Numbered from the stretch's first letter, positions 24,510-34,512 are shown. The stretch is 64,000 nt of DNA from Acidiflorens sp963847715 (GCA_963847715.1 CAWKAZ010000012.1:529881-593880), one strand, 5' to 3'. Numbers and translations: made by a program. Notes: generated by a model from the letters alone, not told the origin.

Positions 24510-26045
24510 ATGACTTTCCAACAACTCCTGCAAGGCGCCGAGGTCCTTTCCCAGAGCGGGAACCCGGCTATTACAGGCGTGGAATACGATTCGCGGCGTG
24601 TGCGCCCCGGCACTTTATTCGTCGCCATGAAGGGCGAGTCGAGCGACGGCAATCGCTTCATCGATCAAGCCATTGCCGAAGGAGCCGTCGCCATTGTCAC
24701 CGACTCTCTGTCGGAAGTCCCGCGTCCCGGAGTCGCCTGGGCGCAAGTTGTCCACGGACGCCGCGCCCTCGCCCGGCTGAGCGCCAATTTCTACAAACGT
24801 CCTGCCGAGCGAATAGCGAACTCCGGAATCACCGGCACAAACGGCAAAAGCACCACGGCATTTCTGATCGAATCGATCTTGCAAGCTGCCGGACGCAAAA
24901 CAGCTCTCGTCGGAACGATCGAATATCACGTAGCCGGAAAAGTCCTTCCCGCACCCCACACCACGCCGGAATCGCTCGAGTTGAACCGGTTGCTGTCCGA
25001 GGGTTTGAGCCAGGGAGTGACAGAAGCGGTCATGGAAGTTTCCTCGCACGCGCTCGAGCAACAACGAGTGTTCGGAATTCCATTTGACGTGGCCGTGTTC
25101 ACCAACCTCACCAGAGACCATCTCGACTACCACGGCACCATGGAGAATTACTTCCAGGCAAAAGAAGTGTTGTTCGCAGGCTGCGGGACCGAGCCGCCGC
25201 GCGCTGCCATTCTTAACATCGACGATGAATACGGGCGGCAGCTCCAGAAGTTTTGCAAAAACAAAAACGCTCTAGTGTTGTCTTACGGCCTCGCAGCGGG
25301 GGATTTCCATGCTGAGTCGGTGGAAATCACGCCGCGCGGAACTCGTTTTCAAATGATCACTCCATCGGAGACTGTGCCCATATGGACTCCTCTGATCGGC
25401 AATGTGAATGTCTACAACGTTCTCGCGGCTTGCGCGGCTGGCTATGCCCGTGACTGTTCCGCCGGCGCCATTGCGCAAGGGATTTTCGATCTCGTGAGAG
25501 TTCCCGGCCGCTTCGAACGCGTGGACTGTGGCCAGCCTTTTACGGTTGTTGTGGATTATGCTCACACGGATGACGCACTTCGCAACCTCACCATGCTGGC
25601 TCGCGATTTTGTTGCCCGAGCCGGACTTAAGGGCAAGGTCATCACACTCTTCGGATGCGGCGGCGACCGCGATCGCACCAAACGCCCGCTGATGGGTGAA
25701 GCCGCGGGCAAAGGCAGCGACTTTGTGATTCTGACTTCCGATAATCCGCGCTCCGAAGACCCTCTGGCCATCATGAACGACGCTGTGGTCGGACTGCAGC
25801 GCTCCGGCGTGCCCGCAAAATACTCCATGGAGCCCGACCGCCGCAAAGCCATCGCCTCCGCTTTGCAGATGGCCACGCCCGGGGATATGGTGCTCCTGGC
25901 CGGCAAAGGACACGAAAAAGTGCAGATCACGAAAAACGGAATCGTTCCCTTCGACGATGTGGATGTCGCGCGCGAGAGCCTGAAGATCCTCGGCTACGAC
26001 TGCACCAACGCCGCGATAGCGGGCGGTGCGGGGAAGTCCGCATGA
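24510..26045 (+). CDS. murE: UDP-MurNAc-L-Ala-D-Glu: meso-diaminopimelate ligase MurE
   Basis: The 511-aa ligase has the N-terminal UDP-binding domain, the P-loop ITGTNGKSTTAFLIESIL, the central block FTNLTRDHLDYHGTMENYF, and the C-terminal domain with VDYAHTDDALRNL. The substrate motif DNPRSEDP marks meso-DAP specificity rather than lysine. Its stop overlaps the murF start (ATGA). It adds the third residue of the stem peptide in the cytoplasm. Confidence 0.95.
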   Translation: MTFQQLLQGAEVLSQSGNPAITGVEYDSRRVRPGTLFVAMKGESSDGNRFIDQAIAEGAVAIVTDSLSEVPRPGVAWAQVVHGRRALARLSANFYKRPAERIANSGITGTNGKSTTAFLIESILQAAGRKTALVGTIEYHVAGKVLPAPHTTPESLELNRLLSEGLSQGVTEAVMEVSSHALEQQRVFGIPFDVAVFTNLTRDHLDYHGTMENYFQAKEVLFAGCGTEPPRAAILNIDDEYGRQLQKFCKNKNALVLSYGLAAGDFHAESVEITPRGTRFQMITPSETVPIWTPLIGNVNVYNVLAACAAGYARDCSAGAIAQGIFDLVRVPGRFERVDCGQPFTVVVDYAHTDDALRNLTMLARDFVARAGLKGKVITLFGCGGDRDRTKRPLMGEAAGKGSDFVILTSDNPRSEDPLAIMNDAVVGLQRSGVPAKYSMEPDRRKAIASALQMATPGDMVLLAGKGHEKVQITKNGIVPFDDVDVARESLKILGYDCTNAAIAGGAGKSA

Positions 26046-27457
26046 AGCTTCTACTTTCTCGGATCGGCGAGTTCATCTCGGCGACTGGCTCGTATGACGG
26101 CCACGGCACGGCTCACGGATACTCCATCGATTCCCGAACTATTCAACGCGGAGACCTTTTCTTTGCCGTCAAGGGAGAACGCCTCGATGGTCACGACTTC
26201 GTCGAGCAGGCGCTGAGCCGCGGCGCGATCGCCGCGGTTGTCGAAAAGGCGCATCTCGCGCGCTATTCCAGCGCCGCGCCACTTCTCGTTGTCGATGACA
26301 CTCTGGTGGCGTTGCAGACGCTAGCCACGGCAGTCCGTAAGATCTGGGGAAAGACGGCAATCGCGATTACGGGTTCGATGGGCAAAACCACAACCAAAGA
26401 AGCTATGGCCCATCTGCTCGCGGTGAAATACCGCGTGCATCGCACCAAAGGCAACTTCAATAATCATTTTGGACTGCCTCTCGGATTGCTGACCCTCGAA
26501 CCGGAATACGACGTCGCGGTGGTTGAGATGGGAATGTCTCATGCTGGCGAAATTGCCGCCTTGGCTCGCATCGCCTTGCCCAACCAGGCCGTGATCACCA
26601 ACGTTGCTCCCGTGCATCTGGAGAATTTCGATTCGATTGCTGGTATAGCACGCGCGAAATACGAGTTGGTCGAAGCGCTCCCTCACGGTGGCACCGCCGT
26701 TTTGAATGGCGATGACGAGTATGTCTGCCAGTTTGGCCGCGACTTCAAGGGCAAGGTCGTCACCTACGGTTTGAAGGCGTTAGCATGTCTTCCCGCCGAC
26801 GTTCGCGCCGAAAATATCGAGATTCTCGGTCCCGAGGGCACCCGGTTCGATCTTGTCACACACGAAGTGCGCCAACCAGTGCAAAGCCCGTTGCTTGGCA
26901 AGCACAACGTCTACAACGTGCTAGCTGCGGCGGCGGTTGCTCTTGAGCACGGCATCACACCCTCCGAGATTGCCAGCGCGCTGCCGTCACTTGAACCCGC
27001 CGACAAACGCGGCCAGGTCGTTCAAGTGGGTAACATCACGGTGCTCTACGATTGCTACAATTCAAGTCCGAAGGCGCTCAAGGCAGCCGTTGATACCCTA
27101 GCGGCCATGCCCGCCCGGCGCCGCATTGTCGTTGCCGGAGAGATGCTGGAGTTAGGTCCGACCGGCGAGCAAATGCACCGCGAATGTGGTGAGTACATGG
27201 CGGGAAGCAAACTTGATTTCCTGCTTGGTGTACGGGGTTTGGCGAAGCCAATGGTAGAAGCGGCCGGCGAAGCCGGAATGAAAGCGGAATTTGTTGCAAC
27301 GCCAGAATTGGCCGGCGACTGGCTGGCGCACAACACTCGCCAAGGCGACGTCGTATTGCTCAAGGCGTCCCGCGGCGTGAAATTAGAAAAAGCGTTGGAA
27401 CGTTGGCAAGCCGATATCAAGACAGCGAACAGCGAACAGCGAACGACGAACGACTAG
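26042..27457 (+). CDS. murF: UDP-MurNAc-tripeptide: D-Ala-D-Ala ligase MurF
   Basis: The 471 residues include the P-loop ITGSMGKTTTKEAMAHLLA, the NFNNHFGLPLGLL motif of MurF, EMGMSHAGEIAALARI, and YNSSPKALKAAVD. Start overlaps murE stop by four bases. The last 12 residues (KTANSEQRTTND) are encoded by a heptamer tandem array (27422-27470) and are probably a dispensable tail acquired by repeat expansion across the old stop. Confidence 0.95.
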   Translation: MKLLLSRIGEFISATGSYDGHGTAHGYSIDSRTIQRGDLFFAVKGERLDGHDFVEQALSRGAIAAVVEKAHLARYSSAAPLLVVDDTLVALQTLATAVRKIWGKTAIAITGSMGKTTTKEAMAHLLAVKYRVHRTKGNFNNHFGLPLGLLTLEPEYDVAVVEMGMSHAGEIAALARIALPNQAVITNVAPVHLENFDSIAGIARAKYELVEALPHGGTAVLNGDDEYVCQFGRDFKGKVVTYGLKALACLPADVRAENIEILGPEGTRFDLVTHEVRQPVQSPLLGKHNVYNVLAAAAVALEHGITPSEIASALPSLEPADKRGQVVQVGNITVLYDCYNSSPKALKAAVDTLAAMPARRRIVVAGEMLELGPTGEQMHRECGEYMAGSKLDFLLGVRGLAKPMVEAAGEAGMKAEFVATPELAGDWLAHNTRQGDVVLLKASRGVKLEKALERWQADIKTANSEQRTTND

Positions 27458-27470
27458 CGACCAACGACGG
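27422..27470 (+). repeat. Seven-unit heptamer array across the murF stop
   Basis: ACAGCGA three times, then ACGACGA, ACGACTA, GCGACCA, ACGACGG: exactly seven 7-bp units. The murF stop TAG (27455-27457) lies inside the fifth and sixth units and the mraY ribosome site follows at once. Confidence 0.8.
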
Positions 27471-27478
27471 GAGGAAGT

Positions 27479-28612
27479 TTGCTCTACTGGCTGCTCTATC
27501 TGAAGCTGTTTCACTACTTTCCGCCATTCCGCATTTTCCGTTACCTCACTTTTCGCACCGCTTTCGCTAGCCTCACCGCGCTTTTCACCGGGCTGATCGT
27601 CGGGCCCATCGTGATTCGACGCCTGCGCGATTTCCAGATCGGACAGTACATTCGCGAAGAAGGTCCGCAGGCGCACCAGAAAAAATCCGGCACTCCGACC
27701 ATGGGCGGTCTGCTCATCGCCATTGCCATCCTCGTGCCGACTTTGCTCTGGGCAGACCTTAGCAATCCGTTCGTCTGGATCGCCGTGTTCTCCACTGTCG
27801 CTTTTGGCGCCATCGGTTTTGCCGACGACTACCTTAAAGTCGTCCATCGTCGCAATCTCGGACTTACCGCGCGCGCGAAACTTGGTTTTCAAATCGCGGC
27901 CAGCATCCTCATCGCCATCGCGTTGATCGCGTTGCAGCACCGCTCGGAATACTCAACCCGGTTGGTGGTTCCGTTCTTTAAACAATTCCATCCAGACCTG
28001 GTGATCCAGCGATTCGTGGTCCATCCTCAGTTGTGGCCGCTGGCCTTTCTGCCCTTCGTTGTTTTTGTCGTAATCGTAATTGTCGGTTCGAGCAATGCAG
28101 TGAATCTTACGGACGGCCTTGACGGCCTCGCCATCGGCTGCACCGTGATTGCGGCGGGAGCGCTTGCGGTCCTCACTTATCTCAGCGGACACGCCACTTT
28201 CGCTACCTATCTCGAACTCCAACGCATGCCGCAAATCGGCGAACTCACGATTTTTTGCGGAGCCATGGTTGGTTCAGCTATCGGATTTCTGTGGTACAAC
28301 GCGCATCCCGCGGAAATATTTATGGGCGACGTCGGTTCGCTCGCGCTTGGCGGAGCAATCGGCACAGTCGCAGTGATGATCAAACAGGAACTGTTGCTGC
28401 CCTTTATCGGTGGCGTGTTCGTCATCGAAGCCCTCTCGGTGATCCTGCAGGTTGGATCCTACAAACTCCGCAAGAAGCGTATTTTCAAAATGGCGCCCAT
28501 CCACCACCACTTCGAACTGCTGGGCTGGTCGGAGTCAAAAGTGATCGTGCGTTTCTGGATTGCATCCCTTGTGTTCGCGCTATTCGCGCTGACGACGCTG
28601 AAACTAAGATAG
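27479..28612 (+). CDS. mraY: Phospho-MurNAc-pentapeptide transferase MraY
   Basis: The 377-aa integral membrane enzyme starts at TTG, chosen because GGGAGGAAG ends one base before it and the protein start LYWLLYLKLFHYFPPF is that of the family. Catalytic and signature blocks: GTPTMGGLLIAIAI, FADDYLKVVHRRNLGL (two Asp), NAVNLTDGLDGLAIG, MGDVGSLALGGAIG and MAPIHHHFELLGWSE. It makes lipid I at the inner membrane. The gene follows murF directly and is part of the dcw transcript. Confidence 0.95.
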   Translation: MLYWLLYLKLFHYFPPFRIFRYLTFRTAFASLTALFTGLIVGPIVIRRLRDFQIGQYIREEGPQAHQKKSGTPTMGGLLIAIAILVPTLLWADLSNPFVWIAVFSTVAFGAIGFADDYLKVVHRRNLGLTARAKLGFQIAASILIAIALIALQHRSEYSTRLVVPFFKQFHPDLVIQRFVVHPQLWPLAFLPFVVFVVIVIVGSSNAVNLTDGLDGLAIGCTVIAAGALAVLTYLSGHATFATYLELQRMPQIGELTIFCGAMVGSAIGFLWYNAHPAEIFMGDVGSLALGGAIGTVAVMIKQELLLPFIGGVFVIEALSVILQVGSYKLRKKRIFKMAPIHHHFELLGWSESKVIVRFWIASLVFALFALTTLKLR

Positions 28613-28623
28613 AAACTAGTTCA

Positions 28624-29994
28624 ATGGATCTCAAAGACAAACGCGTGCTCGTCGTCGGCCTCGGCAAGTCGGGAGTGGCCTCGGCGCTCTTTCTCAAATC
28701 GCGCGGAGCACGGGTTACCGTGTCTGATGCGAAACCCGAAGCCGAGTTGCGTGATGAAATTCTGCTTCTGCTGGATCATGGCATCACGGTCGAGACGGGT
28801 GGGCACGGTGACCGTACATTCCGCGGACAGGACTTGATCGTAGTGAGCCCCGGCGTTCCATTCGATGCGCCGCAACTGGTGCAGGCGCGTCAACTGGGAG
28901 AGCCCGTGATCGGCGAAATCGAACTGGCTGCCCAGTTCCTGACCGGGCCGATTGTCGCCATTACCGGAGCGAACGGCAAAACCACTACAACCTCTCTGGC
29001 AGGCGAGATCATTGCTGCGGGAAACATGGCGACTCTCGTCGGCGGCAACATCGGTACACCGGCCATCAGCTTTGTGGATCGGGCTGGTCCCGCGACTTGG
29101 ACAGTGCTCGAAGTATCCAGCTTTCAACTGGAAACGATCGTCGATTTTCACCCCCGAATTGCGGTCATCCTCAACATTACGCCCGACCATCTCGACCGCC
29201 ACAAGACTCTGGGGAATTACGTGAATGCGAAAGCGCGCATCTTCGAGAACCAGCGCGCCGATGACTTCACTGTGCTCAACGCCGACGATCCCACCACCGC
29301 CACATTGTCTGATCGTACGCACGCACAGCTATTCTGGTTCAGCCGGAAGAAAGAAGTCGAACAGGGAGCGTTTGTCCGCGGCCCGCATCTTTATTTCCGC
29401 GGGAACAAGGAAGAGCGAGAAATCATGCCTCTCGCCGAGATTTCCTTGCGAGGCGCTCACAATCTGGAAAATGTCCTCGCGGGCGTCGCCATCGGTATGC
29501 TAGCCGGATGCCAACCAGAACAGATTCGTAAGGCGGTGCGGAATTTCAAAGCCGTCGAGCACCGCCTCGAATTCGTAGCCAAAGTTGCAGATGTCGATTT
29601 CTACAACGACTCCAAGGCTACCAACGTCGACGCCACCATCAAAGCGCTCGAAGCGTTCCCGGCGAGCGTTCATCTGCACCTGATCCTCGGTGGCAAGGAC
29701 AAAGGCAGCGACTATACCGTGCTCAACGAACTCCTGCGACAACGCGTGAAACGCGTCTACACGATCGGCGCAGCGGCAGCCAAGATCGAATCGCAGATTC
29801 AGGGAGCGGCAGAAGTCGATCACGCCGAGACCCTGGAAAACGCAATCCGCCGCGCGGCTGAATCCGCCGTACCGGGCGACGTCATTCTGTTGGCTCCTGC
29901 CTGCGCCAGTTTCGATCAGTTCCAGAGCTATGAGCACCGTGGGCAGGTTTTCAAAGAAGTTGTGCATTCGCTGGCAATCGCGCAGTCCAAATAA
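28624..29994 (+). CDS. murD: UDP-MurNAc-L-Ala: D-Glu ligase MurD
   Basis: The true start at 28624 (MDLKDKRVLVVGLGKSGVAS) lies 11 bases after the mraY stop; the longer upstream frame overlaps mraY out of frame. The 456 residues contain the N-terminal Rossmann-like domain, the P-loop ITGANGKTTTTSLAGEII, the NITPDHLDRH motif and the C-terminal domain with FYNDSKATNVDATIKAL and LAPACASFDQF. It adds D-glutamate to UDP-MurNAc-L-alanine in the cytoplasm. Confidence 0.95.
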   Translation: MDLKDKRVLVVGLGKSGVASALFLKSRGARVTVSDAKPEAELRDEILLLLDHGITVETGGHGDRTFRGQDLIVVSPGVPFDAPQLVQARQLGEPVIGEIELAAQFLTGPIVAITGANGKTTTTSLAGEIIAAGNMATLVGGNIGTPAISFVDRAGPATWTVLEVSSFQLETIVDFHPRIAVILNITPDHLDRHKTLGNYVNAKARIFENQRADDFTVLNADDPTTATLSDRTHAQLFWFSRKKEVEQGAFVRGPHLYFRGNKEEREIMPLAEISLRGAHNLENVLAGVAIGMLAGCQPEQIRKAVRNFKAVEHRLEFVAKVADVDFYNDSKATNVDATIKALEAFPASVHLHLILGGKDKGSDYTVLNELLRQRVKRVYTIGAAAAKIESQIQGAAEVDHAETLENAIRRAAESAVPGDVILLAPACASFDQFQSYEHRGQVFKEVVHSLAIAQSK

Positions 29995-30085
29995 TCCCGC
30001 CGGAACCAACTCAGTAATCATCCGTTGAAAATCCACAGCTTAAACTCCTCCGTGCCTGCGCGCCTCCGTGATGAAATGACTCTGT

Positions 30086-31177
30086 ATGGCTAAGCGGGTC
30101 AGTGTCGATCGCTGGATGTTCACCGTCACCACCATCCTCGTTTTCGTCGGATTGGTGATGATCTTCAGCGCCTCGGCGGTCATGGCCAAGGAGCGCTTTG
30201 GGTCAGCCTACGAATTCCTGTTCAAGCAATTGGTATGGGCCGTGGCTGGACTGGTCGTGATGGTCATCGCGATGAAAGTGGATTACAAGCGTCTGCAACA
30301 TCCGGCGCTGGTTTTCTCGCTGCTTGGTTGCGTCACCGTGCTGCTGATTTCTGTGTTCTTTCTCGATCGCGCCCACGGCACGCATCGCTGGTTTCACGTT
30401 GGCCCGATTTCGTTGCAGCCATCGGAACTGGCGAAGCCCGCGCTCATCCTTTTTTTGGCGTGGTTTCTGGAAAACAAGACCAAAGCCATGGATGACTGGC
30501 GCAACACGCTGATTCCCGCTGTCGTCCCGACGTTCGCTTTTATCGGACTGATCGTCTTCCAGCCTGATCTCGGAACCGCGATTGCGTGCGCGGGCATCAC
30601 GGCATGTGTATTATTCGTGGCAGGCATCCGTGTCCGCTATTTCGGATATGCCTTCGCGGCGGCGCTGCTGCCGCTCTATTTTCTGATTTTTCACGTTTCC
30701 TACCGAAGAGACCGCATCCTTGCGTTTTTGAATCCATACGCCGATCCGAAAGGATTTGGCTTCCACATCATTCAGTCACTGATCGCGGTTTCGACGGGAG
30801 GCGTTACCGGCCTTGGCCTGATGGAAGGGAAGCAGAAACTCTTCTATCTCCCCGAGCCTCACACTGACTTCATTTTCGCCGTTACCGCGGAAGAGTTGGG
30901 GTTGGTGGGAGCGCTAGCTGTCGTGATCCTGTTTGCCATCTTCCTATGGAGAGGCACGCGTGCCGCGTTTCGCATCCAGGATGATTTTGGCCGCTTCCTC
31001 GCCGTTGGTATTACCGGCATGATTGTCCTGCAAGCGTTCATCAACATCAGCGTTGTTCTCGGACTGATGCCCACAAAAGGCATTCCACTGCCGTTTGTTT
31101 CGTACGGCGGCTCGTCGCTGTTCGTGACTCTCGCCTGCGTCGGCGTGTTGCTCAACATCACGAAGCAGGCAGAGTAA
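30086..31177 (+). CDS. ftsW: Septal peptidoglycan glycosyltransferase FtsW
   Basis: The 363-aa SEDS protein has about ten spans. Characteristic blocks are RWFHVGPISLQPSELAKPAL, FQPDLGTAIACAGI, YQ-type loop residues RRDRILAFLNPYADPKGFGF, EAHTDFIF-equivalent EPHTDFIFAVTAEELGLVGA and the C-terminal GIPLPFVSYGGSSLFVTL. It polymerises lipid II with FtsI. This is the last division gene here: murG, murC, ftsQ, ftsA and ftsZ, which normally follow, are absent and the next gene is unrelated. Confidence 0.94.
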   Translation: MAKRVSVDRWMFTVTTILVFVGLVMIFSASAVMAKERFGSAYEFLFKQLVWAVAGLVVMVIAMKVDYKRLQHPALVFSLLGCVTVLLISVFFLDRAHGTHRWFHVGPISLQPSELAKPALILFLAWFLENKTKAMDDWRNTLIPAVVPTFAFIGLIVFQPDLGTAIACAGITACVLFVAGIRVRYFGYAFAAALLPLYFLIFHVSYRRDRILAFLNPYADPKGFGFHIIQSLIAVSTGGVTGLGLMEGKQKLFYLPEPHTDFIFAVTAEELGLVGALAVVILFAIFLWRGTRAAFRIQDDFGRFLAVGITGMIVLQAFINISVVLGLMPTKGIPLPFVSYGGSSLFVTLACVGVLLNITKQAE

Positions 31178-31281
31178 GAGCGACTGCGACTTGCCGCCTC
31201 GTCTGCGGTCGGAGAAGCCCTATGGCCGGGAGCAAAACCCGCGCCCATCAAGCAGTTTGGGCAGCAGCCCGTCGAATTGTC

Positions 31282-31310
31282 TTGACACGTTTCTCGGGAT
31301 CGTGTATCAC
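31282..31310 (+). promoter_or_regulatory. Predicted promoter of the DUF1800-DUF1501 unit
   Basis: TTGACA (31282-31287), 17-bp spacer, TATCAC (31305-31310), about 110 bp upstream of the DUF1800 start. The 249-bp gap after ftsW otherwise shows no gene. Confidence 0.55.
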
Positions 31311-31426
31311 TTCGCGGTAGTGTAGTGCGGGCGCTGAATCTTCTTCCTCTGGGTGCCCGATAGCGAAAACCTCGGCCCTATCATGCACAACCAGATTGCT
31401 ACGTCTTCACTTGTTTGGAGGGACCC

Positions 31427-32989
31427 ATGACCCCCGCTAGCGTGAACCAACAAGCACGTCCTCTTCGTATACTTGCCTTTGTTTTTGCGGTGTTGCTTAT
31501 TTCAACGCCCGGCTCAGCTCAAGTTACTCCCGTGGTTGCCGCTCGCTTTCTCGAGCAAGCCAGTTGGGGACCGACGGCGACTACCATCTCTCAAGTGCAG
31601 CAGAGCGGCCTGCAAGCATACCTGCAGCAGCAGTTCAACGCGCCTGTATCGACTTACACCACTCCAGCCGACACCGACAAAATCGATTTTGTCCAAAACC
31701 AGTTCTTCGTCAACGCCATCAATGGTCAGGACCAGCTTCGCCAGAGGGTTTCGTTTGCGCTGTCAGAGATCATCGTGATCTCTGGTGTTGGTAAAAATAT
31801 CAAGCACCCCAGTGCGTTTTCGCTCTGGATGAACATGCTGCAGAACGACGCGTTCGGCAACTTCTTCAACATCATCAACGATGTCACTCTCAGCCCGTCC
31901 ATGGGCTCCTACCTCAACATGGCCGAGAATGATGGTTGCAGCAAGAACTGCCGTCCGAATGAGAATTACGGCCGCGAACTATTGCAACTGTTCACGATTG
32001 GCTTGTATCAGCTGAATCAAGACGGCACGCCCGCCCTTCAAAACGGCAACCTCGTCCCAACCTACTCGCAAGACACCATTGCTGGTTTTGGCAAGCTGTT
32101 TACCGGGTGGTCGTATCCTCCGAAGCCAGGGCAAGTCGCTCAATTCTTCACCACGCCCTATTACAGCGGCCCTATGCTGCCGTATCAGAAGCGCTATTCC
32201 ACCGCCTCAAAGCTTTTGTTGAACAACGTCACGATTCAGCCCAATGGCAACATTCAAACGGATATTACCTCCGGCTTGCAGAACGTTTTCTCTCATCCCA
32301 ACGTCGCCCCATTTATTTGCAAGCAACTCATCCTGAAGCTTGTTACCAGCAATCCCAGTCCCGCCTACGTCTCCCGTTGCTCCCAAACTTTCACCAACGA
32401 CGGTGCTGGTGTCAGCGGCAATATGCAGGCGGTCGTCTCCGAGATTCTTCTCGACTCCGAAGCCCGTCGCGGTGATGATCCCACGCAGGTGCAGGCATCT
32501 GACGGTCATCTCCGCGAACCCCTGCTTCATGTAATGGCCTCCCTCCGTGCGCTCAATGCCACCACCGACGGTGTCAACCTCAATAATTATGGAAGCGGTA
32601 TGCTGCAGGGGCCTTTGCTTCCTCCGAGCGTTTTCAACTTCTATCCGCCGGACTATCAAGTTCCGGGAACAGGCCTGTTCGGCCCCGAGTTCGACATTCT
32701 GAATGCGAATACGACGATCAACCGCATCAATTTCATCAACGACCTGATTTACGGTAGTGTCGGGGCCAATACGAAAACAGACATCTCGCAGTACGTGAAC
32801 GTAGCGGGCAACGTTACAAACCTGCTCAACTTGATCAATGCCAACATCATGCATGGTCAGATGCCGAGCGACATGTTCAGCACGCTGTCGACTACTCTGT
32901 CGTCGCCGGCGTTTACGACTCCTACAATGACTGCACAGGCGGCACTGTACTTAACCCTGAGTTCGTCGCAGTTTCAGATGGAACACTGA
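31427..32989 (+). CDS. Secreted DUF1800 family protein
   Basis: The ATG at 31427 follows a GGAGGG site; a TTG four codons upstream is less likely. The 520-aa protein has a signal peptide (cleavage near PGSAQ) and the DUF1800 features: ARFLEQASWGPT, RQRVSFALSEIIVIS, a middle segment with ENYGRELLQLFTIG and MLQGPLLPPSVFNFYPPDY near the end. The function of DUF1800 proteins is not established; they nearly always pair with a DUF1501 protein, as here 24 bp downstream. Confidence 0.88.
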   Translation: MTPASVNQQARPLRILAFVFAVLLISTPGSAQVTPVVAARFLEQASWGPTATTISQVQQSGLQAYLQQQFNAPVSTYTTPADTDKIDFVQNQFFVNAINGQDQLRQRVSFALSEIIVISGVGKNIKHPSAFSLWMNMLQNDAFGNFFNIINDVTLSPSMGSYLNMAENDGCSKNCRPNENYGRELLQLFTIGLYQLNQDGTPALQNGNLVPTYSQDTIAGFGKLFTGWSYPPKPGQVAQFFTTPYYSGPMLPYQKRYSTASKLLLNNVTIQPNGNIQTDITSGLQNVFSHPNVAPFICKQLILKLVTSNPSPAYVSRCSQTFTNDGAGVSGNMQAVVSEILLDSEARRGDDPTQVQASDGHLREPLLHVMASLRALNATTDGVNLNNYGSGMLQGPLLPPSVFNFYPPDYQVPGTGLFGPEFDILNANTTINRINFINDLIYGSVGANTKTDISQYVNVAGNVTNLLNLINANIMHGQMPSDMFSTLSTTLSSPAFTTPTMTAQAALYLTLSSSQFQMEH

Positions 32990-33013
32990 TACCAAGCACC
33001 ACCCGGAGGGCGT

Positions 33014-34408
33014 ATGCCTAGAATTACACGGCGCGGTTTTCTGAGAACCACTTGTTGCGCAGCGGCGGCGGGCGGCGTTGCCGCGTCCAACCTGAACCGT
33101 CTCGGCTTGATGAGTGCCTATGCCCAGGGTGCTGACTACAAAGCGCTCGTCTGCGTCTTCCTGTTCGGCGGCAATGACGCCAACAACATGATTGTCCCTT
33201 ACGACACCACCGGTTATACGAATTACGCCAAACTCCGCGCTAACCTCGCTCTGCCGCAGAGCGGCCTGCTGCCCATCCAACCCAAGAGCCAAAGCCTGCC
33301 TTTCGCTTTTCACCCCAGGTTCGTTAACATGCAGAGCCTCTTTACCGGAGGTCAGGTTGCTGCTGTCGTGAACACCGGCGTGCTTCCGCAAGCGATGACG
33401 CGAGACCAGTATCTGAATAATCAGGTCCCCATACCCGTCAATCTGTTCTCACATGCCGACCAGCAGAATCAAATGCAGACTGATACCCTGCAATACACAA
33501 ACTTCCCTACCGTCGGCTGGGGGGGCCTTGTTGCTGATCAGATACAGGCCATCTATGGCAGCGGCACTTTCCCCATCCTTGTTTCTCTCGGGGGCGTCAA
33601 TGTATTTGCGCAGGGGTTGGTTGCCAAGCCTCTCGAGACCAGCGGTGACCCGACGTTGTCGTTGAGCGGGTATTCGGGTTCCGCAGCCGACAACGCTCGA
33701 TTGGGTGCTTTTCAATCCCTGCTCACATTCGGCGACGGTCTGACTTTGATTCAATCAGCTAGTTCCACCACTGCAACCGCGATTCAAAATGCGAATACTT
33801 TGGCGGCGGCACTGGCGACGGGCTCTGGGATAACTACGAAATTCCCACCCCGAAATCTTCTCGCCTCGCAGCTCCAGGAAGTCGCCAAAATTATCCAGGT
33901 GCGTTCCACCCTAGGACTGTCTCGCCAAATCTTCCTCGTGACTCTCGGCGGTTTCGACACCCACGCTGGCCAGTTGCCCACACAGGACGGACTCCTGCAG
34001 CAAGTCGACCAAGCTCTCAGCGCTTTCTATCAGGCGACCGTTGAACTCGGCCTGCAGCAGAATGTGCTGACGTTCACCATGTCAGATTTCGCCAGAACGT
34101 TCCAGCCCGACAGCACTGCCGGGAGCGATCATGCCTGGGGCAGCCACCACCTGGTGATGGGCGGTGCCGTGGCTGGAGGAGACTTCTACGGCACGTGGCC
34201 AACGCAGGTCCTGGGCGGACCGAGCGACGCCACGAATCAAGGCCGCTGGATTCCATCAACCTCGATCGATCAGTACGGCGCGACCCTGGCGCAGTGGTTC
34301 GGTGTACCACCCGCCAATCTGCCATCGATCTTCCCGAACCTGAAGAACTTTACGAATCAGACCCTCGGCTTCCTGCCGGGCACGCAGATGGCACCGCGCC
34401 GGATGTGA
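33014..34408 (+). CDS. Tat-exported DUF1501 family protein
   Basis: There are 464 residues. The first 35 form a twin-arginine signal (TRRGFLRTTCCAAAAGGVAA). The body has the DUF1501 core, ALVCVFLFGGNDANNMIVPYD and LVTLGGFDTHAGQL, a sulfatase-superfamily-like fold, with SDFARTFQPDSTAGSDHAWG and HHLVMGGAVAGG toward the C-terminus. It is the partner of the DUF1800 gene just upstream; the pair is periplasmic with unknown substrate. An outer-membrane MtrB-like gene lies convergent 104 bp away. Confidence 0.88.
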   Translation: MPRITRRGFLRTTCCAAAAGGVAASNLNRLGLMSAYAQGADYKALVCVFLFGGNDANNMIVPYDTTGYTNYAKLRANLALPQSGLLPIQPKSQSLPFAFHPRFVNMQSLFTGGQVAAVVNTGVLPQAMTRDQYLNNQVPIPVNLFSHADQQNQMQTDTLQYTNFPTVGWGGLVADQIQAIYGSGTFPILVSLGGVNVFAQGLVAKPLETSGDPTLSLSGYSGSAADNARLGAFQSLLTFGDGLTLIQSASSTTATAIQNANTLAAALATGSGITTKFPPRNLLASQLQEVAKIIQVRSTLGLSRQIFLVTLGGFDTHAGQLPTQDGLLQQVDQALSAFYQATVELGLQQNVLTFTMSDFARTFQPDSTAGSDHAWGSHHLVMGGAVAGGDFYGTWPTQVLGGPSDATNQGRWIPSTSIDQYGATLAQWFGVPPANLPSIFPNLKNFTNQTLGFLPGTQMAPRRM

Positions 34409-34512
34409 TCGGATTCCGGCGCAGTTCTGTTGCTGAATATCTAGAGTCGGCAGAGTAGAGCGGTACCGTGTTGCTGCACGCCTGCCGCAGTGACCACTAA
34501 CGTCCCTGATGA

